From NCBI RefSeq assembly GCF_000285575.1, contig NZ_HE611053.1:237788-283904 (forward strand): a stretch of 46,117 bases of DNA, in the 5' to 3' direction. The notes under the pieces were generated by a model. It saw nothing but the letters and a program-made list of their open reading frames with translations, was not told the DNA's origin and ran no database searches. Positions within the stretch are counted from its first letter, which is position 1; every line of letters begins with the position of its first letter. Below, one piece after another: positions 9,110 through 20,474 of this stretch. The position numbers and the translations under genes were made by a program. This DNA is from Clostridium senegalense JC122. GTDB lineage: Bacteria > Bacillota > Clostridia > Clostridiales > Clostridiaceae.

Positions 9110-10138
9110 ATGAATAAAAAATTAAGAATTAAAATAATAGCACTAAGCATGGTTCTAACATCAATATCACTAGGTCCTATTAATGCTTTTGCAGAGACTA
9201 AATCTAATAAAGAGAGAATTTATGGAAAAGATAGAATAGAAACATCTGTGCAAATAAGTAAACATGGCTGGGAAAATGGTTCAGATTCAGTGGTAATTGC
9301 AGCAGCTTATGATTTTGCAGATGCACTTTCTGCAGCACCACTTGCTAAAAAAAATAATGGACCAATAATTTTAAATGGAAAGTCAAGTTTACCTACTAAT
9401 ACAGTTAATGAAATAAAAAGATTGAATCCTAAAAAAGTTTTTATACTTGGTGGGGAAAAAGCAATTTCAAAAGAAGTAGAAAAACAATTAGAGGACATGG
9501 AAATATCTCAAGTAGAAAGAATATTCGGTAAAACAAGATATGAAACTTCATTGAAAGTTGCAGAAAAGTTAGGAAAAGTTGACTCAGCATTTGTAACAAA
9601 TGGACAAACTTATGCTGATGCCCTATCTGTATCAAGTATAGCAGCTAGTATGAATGCTCCAATTTTATATACAGAAAAAGACAAATTAAAATCAGATGTA
9701 AAAAATTATATTAATAAAAATGAAATTTCTAAAGCTTATTTTATTGGTGGAAATGGAGTTTTATCAGATGATGTTTTAAAAGATATTAAAAACAGTGAAA
9801 GAATAAGTGGCGAAAATAGATATATGACTAATAAAGAGGTTTTGACTACTTTTAAATCACAATTAAATTTTGATAATGTGTATTTTGTATCTTCAACTGG
9901 ATTTGCAGATGCACTTTCAGTAGCACCGATGGCATCAAATTCTAAATCTTCAGTTATATTAACTAATCAAGATGTAGAAAAACCTCTTGAGGATTATATA
10001 AATAATAATATAACTTCTAAAAGTAAATTAATAGCAATTGGTGGAGAAAAAGTAGTACCTGAAAGCATATTAGATAAATTTATATCAGACTTTGATGTTA
10101 TAGAAATCGCTACAAATTTTAAAAACTTATTTGTATAA
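9110..10138 (+). CDS. Cell-wall protein made of three CWB2 repeats
   Basis: A 342-residue exported protein. A signal peptide ends near 'NAFA' (about residue 28). Three CWB2 repeats fill the rest, with 'RIYGKDRIETS', 'RIFGKTRYETS' and 'RISGENRYMTN' at the repeat starts and 'FADALS' or 'YADALS' and 'FILGGEKAIS' inside. It closely resembles the N-terminal third of the 1118-residue protein at 4581 but has no added functional domain. It may be a wall-binding placeholder or a docking partner for the unanchored barrel proteins of this cluster. An AAAGGAG ribosome site precedes the ATG. The ecfT start is only 17 nt downstream, so the two are cotranscribed. CWB2 assignment is firm; its specific job here is unknown. 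Confidence 0.88.
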   Translation: MNKKLRIKIIALSMVLTSISLGPINAFAETKSNKERIYGKDRIETSVQISKHGWENGSDSVVIAAAYDFADALSAAPLAKKNNGPIILNGKSSLPTNTVNEIKRLNPKKVFILGGEKAISKEVEKQLEDMEISQVERIFGKTRYETSLKVAEKLGKVDSAFVTNGQTYADALSVSSIAASMNAPILYTEKDKLKSDVKNYINKNEISKAYFIGGNGVLSDDVLKDIKNSERISGENRYMTNKEVLTTFKSQLNFDNVYFVSSTGFADALSVAPMASNSKSSVILTNQDVEKPLEDYINNNITSKSKLIAIGGEKVVPESILDKFISDFDVIEIATNFKNLFV

Positions 10139-10155
10139 GGAAGGGATATGAGAAC

Positions 10156-11067
10156 GTGAACTTAATGCTCACATATAGAAATAGGAATTCTTTTTTGCAA
10201 AAAATACATCCGTTAACATCAGTATTTTTAATAGCAACTTATATTATAGTAGCATTAAAATTGAGTAATCCAGTGTATTTGGCATTAATATTCTTTAGCG
10301 TATTACTTTTAGCATATATTGATAATTCACTTAAAAGTGTATTAAATTATGGGAAAATGATTATTCCATTTGCAGTAATGATAATTATTTTAAATCCAAT
10401 ATTAGTTCATAATGGACAAACAATATTATATCAAGGAACTTTTAACTTTCCAGTTCTTGGACCTATGATTATAACGAAAGAAGCAATTCTATTTGGAATA
10501 TTAAATGGATTTAGAATTATAACAATAACTATAATATTTGGTTTTGGAAATTTAGTTATACATCCAGATAGAGCTTTTGGATTTTTTTCTAAGATATTTA
10601 AAAAATCTGCATTACTTATGAGTATGACAATAAGACTTTTTCCAACGATGATGAAGTCCTACGAAAATATAAGTGAAATAGAAAAGCTAAGAGGCAATGA
10701 ACTTTCAACTAAAGACATGAAAAAATCTATCAAAAACAGTGGAAATATAGTTAATATATTATTTTTATCCAGTTTAGAAGATTCACAAGACATGGCAGAG
10801 TCTATGTACTCAAGAGGATATGGTGCACTGAAAAAAAGAAGTACTTATTTTGCTGAAAGATATACAGCCTGGGATTTTACTTTGATTTTTATATGTATTT
10901 CTATATTAGTATATTTAGAGTTTATTACCTTTAAAGGTTTTAATAGTTTTAACTTTTATCCTAAGGTAGATGGAGTTATTGAAAAAACAACTAGAGTAGG
11001 ACTAATACTATGTGTGATGACATTTATACCTGCTTTTATCAACTGGGGGTGGAAGAATTGGAAATAA
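10156..11067 (+). CDS. ecfT: ECF transporter transmembrane component EcfT
   Basis: A 303-residue membrane protein, the scaffold that couples the ATPases to the vitamin-binding S component. It has about five to six hydrophobic segments. The family's cytoplasmic coupling region is present: 'MTIRLFPTM', 'KLRGNEL' and the diagnostic 'MAESMYSRGYG' with its Arg-Gly. The chosen start is GTG at 10156, about 10 nt after GGAAGGG; an in-frame ATG at 10165 is the alternative. A three-codon reading frame (ATG AGA ACG TGA, 10148-10159) has its own good ribosome-site spacing and overlaps the GTG as GTGA. This could couple translation. The 3' end overlaps the ATPase start, as expected for a tightly coupled transporter operon. 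Confidence 0.9.
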   Translation: MNLMLTYRNRNSFLQKIHPLTSVFLIATYIIVALKLSNPVYLALIFFSVLLLAYIDNSLKSVLNYGKMIIPFAVMIIILNPILVHNGQTILYQGTFNFPVLGPMIITKEAILFGILNGFRIITITIIFGFGNLVIHPDRAFGFFSKIFKKSALLMSMTIRLFPTMMKSYENISEIEKLRGNELSTKDMKKSIKNSGNIVNILFLSSLEDSQDMAESMYSRGYGALKKRSTYFAERYTAWDFTLIFICISILVYLEFITFKGFNSFNFYPKVDGVIEKTTRVGLILCVMTFIPAFINWGWKNWK

Positions 11068-12675
11068 TAAATATAGATAATGTTAACTTTACTTATCCTG
11101 ATGGAAATAAAAAGGCTTTGAAAAATATTAATTTAAAAGTTAATGAAGGTGAGTTCATACTAATTGCAGGGCCATCAGGTTGTGGAAAATCTACTTTAAT
11201 AAGGCTTTTAAACAGAATTATACCAGATTATTATGGGGGAACATTAGAGGGAAATGTATATATAAACAATAAAGATATAGATGATTTTAAAAAAGATGAG
11301 ATAGTTACAAATGTAGGAATGGTATATCAACATCCAGAAAAGCAAATAGTGCTTCAAGATGTAGAAAGAGAAATAGCTTTTGGACTTGAGAATTTGAATA
11401 AAGATATAAATTTTATGAAACGAAATGTATCAGAGGTAATGTCTCTTTTATCATTAAATGGAATAAAAGAAAAACAGACAGATGAAATATCAGGAGGACA
11501 AAAGCAAAGGGTTGCAATAGCATCTGTACTTGCAATGAATCCAGATATATTACTTTTTGATGAACCAATATCACAACTTGATCCAATAAATGGTGAAGAA
11601 GTTTTAAATTCTATAAAAAGATTGAATGTAGATATGGGTAAAACAATTATTTTAGTTGAACAAAGATTAGATAAATGTTTTCATATGGCTGATAGAATTA
11701 TTTTTATGGAAAATGGAGAAATAATTGAAGAGGGAACCTCAACTAACATTCCTAAAAGTATAAATAAAAAATATCATCTTCCTAATATAGCGTATGTTTT
11801 TAGACAAGCTCAAAATAGTAAATTACCTATTACAGTTAAAGAGGGAAGAGATGCTATAAAAGATATTGAATTTAAAAATATAGAAAAAGATGAAAAAAAC
11901 TTTTCAAATAAAGTCCTTAAAGTAGATAAAGTTAACTTTGAATATGAAAGAGGAAGTAAAACCCTTAAAAATATAAACTTTGATTTAGGCAAGGGAGAAA
12001 TAATGGCTGTTATGGGTGAGAATGGAGCAGGTAAAAGTACTCTTTTTAAAATAATGGCAGGAATTATAGAGGATTATAAAGGAAAAATCATAGTAGATGA
12101 AAAGAATCTAAAAAAAGTTCAATATAAATGAAAGAATAAAAAAAATAGGATATTTATCACAAAATCCTAATGATTATTTTGGTCGTGAAACAGTGTTTGA
12201 TGAAGTTTCATATACTCTTAAGAATATAAATGAATATGATGAAGATAAAGTAATTAATACATTAAAAGATTTAGATTTAGTACATTTAAAGGATAGAAAT
12301 CCTAGGGATTTAAGTGGTGGAGAAAAGCAGAGAACAGCAATAGCCTGTACATTGATCGCTAACCCAGATATTTTAATCTTAGATGAACCTACAAGAGGTA
12401 TGGACTCTGTAGCAAAAGAAAATCTTGGAAGGATAATTAAAGGTTTAATAAGAAAAGGTAAATCTATTATAATTATTACCCATGACGCAGACTTTGTTGG
12501 TGATTATGCAGATACTGTTATGCTTATGTTTAATGGAGAAATTGTAGCAAAAGGAAAAGCTATAGATATACTTTGTGATTCATTATATTACTCTCCTCAA
12601 ATATCAAAAGTTTTTAAAAAGAAATGTAGAGTAATAAAGTCAAAGGATGCTATAGGGCTTTTAAAGGTGATGTAG
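11058..12675 (+). CDS. ecfA: ECF transporter ATPase, two ABC domains fused (EcfA-EcfA'), one frameshift
   Basis: The merged 538-residue protein carries two complete ABC ATPase domains, so one gene replaces the usual ecfA1/ecfA2 pair. Domain 1 has Walker A 'GPSGCGKST', signature 'ISGGQKQR' and Walker B 'ILLFDEPISQLDP'. Domain 2 has 'GENGAGKST', 'LSGGEKQR' and 'ILILDEPTRGMD'. I place the start at TTG 11058, 5 nt after a GGTGGAAG ribosome site and overlapping the end of ecfT. The nearest ATG (11010) lies deep inside ecfT. The frame breaks at an A7 run (12110-12116). One A fewer gives ...NLKKFNINERIKKIGYLSQ..., joining the halves between Walker A and the Q-loop. It powers uptake by the EcfT/S-component complex. 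The stop codon abuts the S-component ATG. Confidence 0.88.
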
Positions 12676-13407
12676 ATGAAAATAAATTATAAAATAGGAC
12701 CTATAATTATTATTTCATATATAATAATCCTTTTAATTATCACTTATTTTGATTTTCAAATGGAAAAAGCAGTAGAAATATCTACAATTTTTATACTTGG
12801 GACTTTTGTAATTCTATTTGAAAATAGAGAGATAACTGCAAGAACAATGGCAGCATTAGCTACAATGTCAGCATTAGGTGGAATATTAAGAGTACCTTTT
12901 GCAGTTATACCAGGCTTTCAACCAGTTACATTTATTGTAGCTGTCACAGGATACACATTAGGCCCTGTAAATGGATTTATGGTAGGTGCAATGTGCGCTT
13001 TCATATCTAATTTTTTCTTAGGTCATGGGCCATGGAGTTTGTGGCAAATGATGGGATGGGGACTTTGTGGTGTATTTTTTCATGTTTTTAAAAATTTTAT
13101 ATCAAAAAATAGGTCAATACGATTTATTATACTTTGTGGATTATGGGGTTACATATATGGAACCATACTAAATCAATGGTATGTTTTAGAATTTTTAAGA
13201 CCTATAACTTTTAAAACTATAGTTATGGGAAATGTATTAAGTTTTTGGCACGATACATTACATGCTATTGGAAATGTATTGTTTGCATATTTTTTTGGAG
13301 AAAGTTTTATTAAGGGGCTAGAAAGATATAACAAAAGAAACTCTATAATCAGAATAAAAAATAATAAAAAATCTTTATATACTAATGAGGTTAAATCTAA
13401 AATTTAA
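12676..13407 (+). CDS. ECF transporter S component, probably cobalamin-type
   Basis: A 243-residue integral membrane protein with about six to seven hydrophobic segments. It is the substrate-binding subunit of the ECF transporter. Typical S-component features include 'ITARTMAALATMSALGGILR', the Pro/Gly-rich 'PGFQPVTFIVAVTGYTLGP', 'NGFMVGAMCAF' and 'HGPWSLWQMMGWGLCG', the helix and loop region that closes over the ligand. Its ATG directly follows the ATPase stop codon and AGGTGATG serves as ribosome site. The substrate cannot be read from sequence alone. Cobalamin (or a corrinoid precursor) is inferred from the riboswitch and the surrounding DUF4430 and barrel genes; dimethylbenzimidazole-type ligands are a possible alternative known for this group. 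Confidence 0.85.
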   Translation: MKINYKIGPIIIISYIIILLIITYFDFQMEKAVEISTIFILGTFVILFENREITARTMAALATMSALGGILRVPFAVIPGFQPVTFIVAVTGYTLGPVNGFMVGAMCAFISNFFLGHGPWSLWQMMGWGLCGVFFHVFKNFISKNRSIRFIILCGLWGYIYGTILNQWYVLEFLRPITFKTIVMGNVLSFWHDTLHAIGNVLFAYFFGESFIKGLERYNKRNSIIRIKNNKKSLYTNEVKSKI

Positions 13408-13439
13408 AAAGTTATAAGATTTTATATAAGGAGTTTAAA

Positions 13440-14806
13440 ATGAATAATAAAATTAAGAAAATTATAGCAACAACAATGATGACTTTTTTAATAATACAAG
13501 GTAATTTAATTCAAAACTCAATTGTTTTTGCAAAAGAGACAAAAAATAACACTAATGTAACGAATTTAAATAAACTAGAAATTGCTAATAATGAACAATA
13601 TAAATATGAAGAAATAAAAAAATTATAAGAAATATTTGCAATGATTTAATAGAGAAAAATCAAGTGACTGGTTGGAATATTTTAAATGTAAAAAAGGGTG
13701 GTTATAAACTTCCAAAAGAAACTTTAGATAACTTAAATAAGCATATAAAGGATTTTATAAAAGATAATTCTACTTTAAAAGATTACTCTAGAGAATCATT
13801 GCACCTTTTAGCAGCAGGTGGAAATCCTACTAATGTAAATGGAATTAATTTTATAGAAAGACTTTGTAATACGAATGCTAGTGATATTTATAGTGAAGCT
13901 TTTGCTTTAATAACATTAAATGCATCCACATTTTATATTTCTGATAATTCTATCAATACTAAGGAAAGTTTATTAGAGGCACTAGTTGAAAAGTTTAATA
14001 ATGAAACAGGCTGGGGAGATGCATCTATATTAAAAGATAGAACATTAGGAGACGGAAATGGAATGGTTATTTCTGCTTTAGCACCTTATTATAATACAGA
14101 GGATTACGTAAAAACGAATATTGATAAAGCATTGGATATTTTATCTAAAGGTCAGGGGAAAGATGGTGACTTTGATAATAATTCTAATTCCACAGCAATG
14201 GTTATAATTGGACTTTGTGATTTAGGTATAGATCCAACGAAAGATGAACGTTTCATAAAAAATGGTAAAAATCCTATTGATGGACTTTTAAAATATATAA
14301 CTGAAGATGCAAATGGTTTTAAGTGGAAGGTGGATGAAGTCGTAGCAAATCCTATGTCTACAGATCAAGGTTTAAGGGCTTTAGCGGCTTATAAAAATTT
14401 AGTTGATGGTAGTGAAGGTGTCTATAGTTTTAAAAATGCCAATAGTGAAGAAGGAAATACAAACGATGGTGATGAAGATGGCAAAGAAAATCAAATATTA
14501 ATTTTAGAAAATTTAAACAATGTAAATGAATTTAAATTAGGTGAAAATGCTAAAGTTCAAATTAGAGGAACAAACAATACTGAAAGTGAAAAAGAGGCAA
14601 CAATAATCGTTGGATTGTTTAACGAAAATAATAAATTAGAAAATCACGTTGCAGTTACAAGCAAGATACAGAGTAAAGAATCTAAAATGTTAACGGCTTC
14701 TTTAAAACTTCCTGATAAAGGTAGCTATAATGTGAAAATATTATCTTGGGATAATATTAATGATATGAACAGTATTTCAAAAGAAATAATTATACCTGTA
14801 AAATAG
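13440..14806 (+). CDS. Secreted alpha/alpha-barrel protein with C-terminal beta-sandwich, one frameshift
   Basis: Merged length is 455 residues. A signal peptide ends near 'SIVFA'. An alpha/alpha-barrel (about 60-345) carries 'ESLHLLAAGGNPTNVNG', 'TGWGDAS', 'MVISALAPYYNTEDY', 'STAMVIIGLCDLGIDPT' and 'STDQGLRALAAYKNL'. An acidic linker follows. The last 100 residues or so are a beta-sandwich module ('EFKLGENAKVQIRG', 'IIVGLFNENNKL', 'SWDNINDMNSIS') that recurs in three other proteins of this cluster. The frame breaks at an A7 run (13616-13622). One extra A gives ...EEIKKIIRNICNDLIEK... and a single protein. There is no DUF4430 and no anchor, so it may need a beta-domain partner. It lies 32 nt after the S-component gene and is probably cotranscribed with it. 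Confidence 0.82.
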
Positions 14807-14813
14807 TTGTGTT

Positions 14814-14869
14814 ATTATGCAAGCTCGTAAATATATAGAATAGAAATTTAAAATTTGAGCTTGCATAAT
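14814..14869 (+). terminator. Long-loop hairpin between barrel protein and C11 protease genes
   Basis: ATTATGCAAGCTC (14814-14826) and GAGCTTGCATAAT (14857-14869) are a perfect 13-bp inverted repeat with a 30-nt AT-rich loop. There is no clean T tract after it, so it may be a weak terminator or an mRNA processing/stability element. Confidence 0.45.
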
Positions 14870-14926
14870 TATAAGATTTTAAAATTATAAATTCAAGTTT
14901 ATAAAATGCAATTTAAAGGAGATTTT

Positions 14927-16901
14927 ATGAAAAAAGAAGTTTAATTATAATATTGATTTTAACCCTCATTGCATACACAAGTATTAGTTTAAATGAGAAA
15001 GTTTATGGGTATAGTCAAGATGTTGAAAATGCTGGAAATATTAAATTAGAAAATATAAGTAATAAAAATTTTTTTACGGTAGGTGAGGATGCAAAAATTA
15101 AAATCAAGTTAACCAATAATGGAAGTATTAATGCTAATTTAAATTTTATGATAGGTGCTTTTGATAATAAGAACAAATTGCTAAAAAGTATTAATATGAA
15201 CAAAAGTATTAATGCAGGTGAAAGTAGCATAATTTCTGGGAATATAAAAATACCTAAAGAGAATGCTATAAAGATAAAAGCTTTTTATTGGAAAAAGATA
15301 TATATGATATAGGTAATGTTATAGAATTTCAAGTCGAAAATGAAAAAAGTAATGAGATTTTATCATCTAAAACTTTAAATCAAACTACAATAGCTATTGA
15401 ATGTAAAAATCCTAACATAAATAATTTTAAAAAAGAAGATTTTAAAATTTTAAATGGCTCCTCCGATATTAGTATCAAATCTATAAAAACAAATAAAGAA
15501 GAAATTTTGCTAAATTTATATAATCCAATAAAAAAAGGAGAAAATATATTTTTAAAATATAAAAATTCTAAAAATATAAAAGTAGATAATAATTTAAAAA
15601 ATATAACTATAATGGCTTATTTTGATGGAGACAATAATTTAGAGCAAAACATGTTAAATAATATAGAAGAAATAAAGAAAGGACTTAAAAATTCTCCTAA
15701 TATAAATGTTATTGCTTTAGTTGATAGAATTGATGGTTATAGTAATGATAGTAAAATTTTAGGTGAAAATTTTACTGATACGAGATTATATGAAATACAA
15801 AAAAATAAAGCAATAAGATTAGATGGTAAAGAGCAAATGCCTAATATAAAACTAAACAGTAACTATGAAGCGAATATGGGGAATGCAAATACTCTAAGAG
15901 AATTTATAGATTTTTGTAAAACTAACTATTGTGCTGATTCATATGTATTAATCCCATTTAATCATGGTGAAGGTACTAGAGGATTTTGTATTGATGATAC
16001 TGATAATGACATTTTAAGTCTTGCAGAAGTTTCAGATAACTTAACAAAAAAACAATCTGTAGATATGCTTATATATGAAGCTTGTTTTATGGGAAATCTA
16101 GAAACGGCATATCAATATAGACCTAATAATAATGGATTTGAAGCAAAACATATGATAGCTTCAAGTTCTACAATGTTATCTTCAGGGTTTAATTATGAAA
16201 AAATATTTAATAAATTAAGTACTACATATGATCCTTCAATCCTAACTATGAAGGAGTTAGGATTAATATTTGTGGAAGAACATAAAGAATATACTAAAAA
16301 TAAACGTGATCAATCATTAGCTTATTATGATTTAAGTAAAGTAGAAAATGTAAAGACCAATGTGGATGAGTTATCTAAACTATTAGTAAAAGAAGATAAA
16401 AAAGATTTAATAAACAAATTGAGAGGAAATCTAGAAACTTCTGGGAACATTATACCTTACTTCAACAATGAAGATGAGTATGTCTATAGTGATAAAGAAG
16501 GATGGATTTTGTATCCATACTTTGATTTATATGATTTATGTGAAAAACTCATAGCTAGCAATGAATGTAGTAATGAGATAAATATAACTTGTGAAAATAT
16601 AAAAAAAGCTCTACATGAATTTATAATATATTCCTTTGGTCAAAGTAAATATAAAGCTAATGGGTTTAAAGATAATATTAATGGTGTAAGTATATTTTTG
16701 CCAGATGGAGATAATACTTGGAAGAATCAAAAATGGTATAGTAGCGAATACATCTATGGTGGAGACTATGGTGCCTTAAATTGGTGTAAAGATGGAATAG
16801 ATTTAAGAACTAATAATGTTGGAAACTGGTTTGAAATGTTAGATTCTTGGTTTGATAATAAAAATGATGATAGTGGTGGAACAAATTTTCATCAATGGTA
16901 A
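14927..16901 (+). CDS. Secreted C11 clostripain-family cysteine protease, two frameshifts
   Basis: Merged length is about 658 residues. An AAAGGAG ribosome site precedes the ATG. The signal peptide is MKKRSLIIILILTLIAYTSIS-like. An N-terminal beta-sandwich module ('NFFTVGEDAKIKIKLTNNG', 'MIGAFDNKNKLL') matches the terminal module of neighbouring barrel proteins. A second beta region follows, then the C11 peptidase domain from about residue 225. That domain starts 'ITIMAYFDGDNNLE' and has the catalytic His in 'FNHGEGTRG' (about His347) and the catalytic Cys in 'YEACFMGN' (about Cys387). Breaks occur at A6 (14930-14935) and A5 (15292-15296); one extra A in each restores the frame. Known clostripains cut after Arg and mature themselves. 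Here it could process the surface proteins or free cobalamin from other binders, but no substrate is shown by the sequence. Confidence 0.85.
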
Positions 16902-16956
16902 TTTTATTTTAAAACTATAAAAATTATTAAGTAAACATTTAATAGGGGGACTAAAA

Positions 16957-19900
16957 ATGAATAAAAATAAGAATAAAACAGGCATAATAAGTATTTTATT
17001 ATCATTAATACTTATACTAAATATTATAATGCCTATAAATGTTTTTGCAGATGAAAAAACAGAAGAAAAAAATATTTTAAATGAGATAAATTCCTTAAAA
17101 GAAGTTATTAAATCTAAGAAAACCAAAGATTATTTAGATTGTTTAACTCTTAGAGCATTAGGTGAGCCAATAAATAAACAAGATTTAAATCTTGTTGAAA
17201 ATGGGAATTCTAAAGTAAACGCCCAAAATATAATAAAGCTATTTTCTGCAAAAGAAGATATTAAAAATAGAGAATATATAAAATATGTAAAAGTATTAAC
17301 TGATAATTTAAATGAAAATGGTTTTTTATCTGCAAAAGGTAATGAATTACAAGATTATGATTTAGGAACTACAGCTTTATGCATAATAGCATTAGAATTA
17401 ACAGTTAGTGATTATAATAAAGAACTAGCAAGTAAGGCTTTAATTAAATATGTAAATTCTGAACTTGAAAAAGATAATGATCAAATTAAAGATGTTGTTT
17501 CCATAAGTAATACAATAGTTGCTCTTAAACTTTTAAATCTAGAAAATTGCAATGAAAATATAAATAAATTTTTAGATATATTTAAATATTGTATAAATTA
17601 TGAAGGCAAAATTGAAACAGATATGACTTGGCCAAGCTATAATGGAAGCTTAATACAAGCACTTACATTAATAGGTGAAGATCCTACATCAGATAATTGG
17701 ACTTCTGATAATGATACTAATTTAATTGATGGATTAAATGCTTTTGATTGTAATACAGATGAAAAAAAAATCAAGTAAACTAGCGGCTCTTGTAGATTAT
17801 TATAATTTTAGATATGGTAATAAAAATTCAATGTTTACTTTAGATTACAAAATTGTTAATCCAAATAAAATTGAATTTGAAAATAATAACATTAAAATTA
17901 AAGAAGGAAAAGAATCAGATTTAAATATAAAAATTTTCGATAATAATGATGAAATTTTATTAGGTGAAAAACTTATATTTACCAATCATAATAAAGATAT
18001 AGTTGAATTAGATGAACAATATCAAAAAATAAAAGCTTTAAAAGAAGGTGACGCAACTATTGATGTAGCTTTAGATAAAAATAAAGATATAAAAGCTACT
18101 TTAAATATAGAAGTATTTAAAAATAAAGCATCTAAGCTTTCAATTAACATAAATGAGGATAATTTTCCAATAAAAGTTAACGATTTAGTTCAACTAAATG
18201 TTGAGGGATTTGATGTAGAGAACGACAAAGTTCATGGAATGAATTTAAAATATTCTGTAGATAATAAAAACATTGCAACTGTTGATTCAAATGGTATTTT
18301 AAAATGTAAAAATATAGGAAATGTTACAGTGAATGTATCACTTAAAGAAGATAATAGTATCTATGCAATTAAGGAAGTGGAGGTTCAAGATAACTTAGGA
18401 TTAAATGAAATAAGCAATACAGATAAAAAGCGTATTGAATCTGAAATTGAAAATTTAAAAAATTATTATGAGAGTGAAACAAGACAAGGATTAACGCCAT
18501 TAGCCCTATCAAAATCTGGATTAGTAAAAAAAGCATATATGAGAAAAAAATCAGTAAATATATACGACTATAGCTTGAACATATTTGCAGCATTAGGTAG
18601 TAATGAAGATCCTAGAAATTATGATGGTATAAACTTCGTAGAGGAATTAAAAAAAGTTCAAGTTAAAGATGGTGAGAATAAAGGTCAATTTATAAAAAAT
18701 GAAATAAGTGATTTAAATAATTTATCTAGTCAATGCTATTCAATTTTAGCATTAGACTTAGTAAAAGAACCTTATGATAAAAAAGCTGCTGTAACGGCTT
18801 GTATTAAATTATATCAAAATAAGGAATATGGTAGGAGTAGTTTTGATGAATTAGAAAATAAAGCTCTTCTTGCCACAGTTCTTGCAGGATGTAATAAAGA
18901 TATAGAAGAAGAAAAAATCTTAAAAAATATTATTTTAGATATAAAAAATGAGTATTTAAAAAATGGACAATTTGATTCTAAAAGTAATAAATCTAGAGCT
19001 ACAGCATTAGCTATACAAGCATTAGTAGCAAATAATATAAATCCTTTAGGAAAAGAATTTACAAAAGATAATAAAAATTTATTAGACCTACTTTTAAGTT
19101 ATAAATCTACAGAACCAACAAGTAGAAATAAATATTTAGGATTTACTGTTGGCGTAGGATATGGTTCTAATATTACAAATCCAAATAGTACATCTTATGC
19201 ATTATGTGCGTTAGTAGATTTATATAATAAAGAATCTATATTCGGTATAAAATCATCTATAAATATTGAAAGTGGAGAAATGCCAGAAATAGATGTAAAA
19301 GGTATTGAAAATAGTAAAGTTTATAATGATGATGTTAATATAGAAATTAAATCTACTGTGGGAAATAAGTGGAATGCAAAATTAAATGATGTTGAATTTA
19401 AAGGTGGAAAAATTTCAAAATCTGGAGTATATAAATTAGAAATAGAAGCATCGAATGAAAATGGACTAAAAGCTACTAAGATTATAAAATTTATCATTGA
19501 TAAAAATCAAACATCTTCAGTGAGGTTGAGAATTGAAGGTAGAGATAAAACTATATTTAATAAGGAAGTTAAAATAGGAGACGTTTGTAATACCCCATTA
19601 AGTCTTTTAAAAGTAGCTGTTGGGCTTGATAAAGTAGAATGTAAATCTATGTCATCTTTTGGTGAATATATAACTTCTATTTTAGATACAAAAGAAAAAG
19701 AAGGAGATTATGGTTGGTGTTATAGTGTTATAAAAGGAACTAATGCAATTTTTCCAAATGAATCTGTTGATAAATTTCAAATACAAAAAAATGATAAGGG
19801 AATTTTGAATGTGGATGAAATTGTATTCTATATGAGTGATTATAAAGGTTCTACTGTAAATACTATTATGCCTATTATGACTTACAAAAATATAGATAAC

Positions 19901-20439
19901 AATATAATAATTAATTTTAAAAACTATGATAAAGATATTAATGGTCTAGAGGTAAATATTAATAATAAAACATATATAACAGACAAACATGGAAACGTAC
20001 TATTAAATAGAAATGAAGATACTTTAACTGTTACATTAGGCAAAAGAAATATAAATGGTGGAATTTTAGTTGTCCCAGCAACTTATACAATCTTATTGGA
20101 TAAAAATGATACTTCTTCACATAAAGAAGAAATATTAGTTGAAGATTTAACAGATAAAAATAGTTTTAGATTGGGATGTAAGGGGAAAGTAAAAATCAAA
20201 GTAACTAATAAATTTTTAACATCAAAAATATAAGTTTTATAGTTGGTTTATATGATAAGAGTAATAAATTAGTGGATTATGTTACAATTGAAAATCAGCT
20301 TGCAGCAAGTGAAAGTATTATATTGGATGGAATGTTATTAATACCTAATAAAGGTGAATTTAAAGTTAAGACATTTTTATGGGATGGTTTAAATAGCATT
20401 AATAGTATTTCAGATCCAATAATTATAAATGTTAAGTAA
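16957..20439 (+). CDS. Large secreted protein: two alpha-barrels, Ig-like domains, DUF4430 and beta-sandwich; two frameshifts
   Basis: Merged length is about 1160 residues. A signal peptide ends near 'NVFA'. The first alpha/alpha-barrel spans about 38-281 ('GSLIQALTLIGEDPTSDNW'). Two Ig-like BIG2-type domains span about 298-481 ('NIATVDSNGILKCKNIGNVTV'). The second barrel spans about 482-768 ('NIFAALGSNEDPRNYDG', 'ATALAIQALVANNINP', 'NLLDLLLSYKST'). An Ig-like domain follows (about 769-851). A DUF4430 domain starts at about 855 ('RLRIEGRDKTIFNKEV', 'YGWCYSVIKG'). The terminal beta-sandwich (about 1052-1160) matches the modules in the genes at 13440, 14927 and 24200. Breaks are at A9 (17762-17770, one too many) and T5 (20213-20217, one too few). 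It joins barrel and DUF4430 on one chain, as human cobalamin carriers do. Soluble and secreted; ligand inferred. Confidence 0.83.
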
Positions 20440-20474
20440 TAATAAATATATAATATTCAAAAGGGGTAATGAGA

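Noticed and set aside
13440-13628. A separate 62-residue secreted peptide gene
   Set aside because: Its frame resumes after a one-base change in an A run and continues the barrel protein, so it is the signal-peptide part of that gene.
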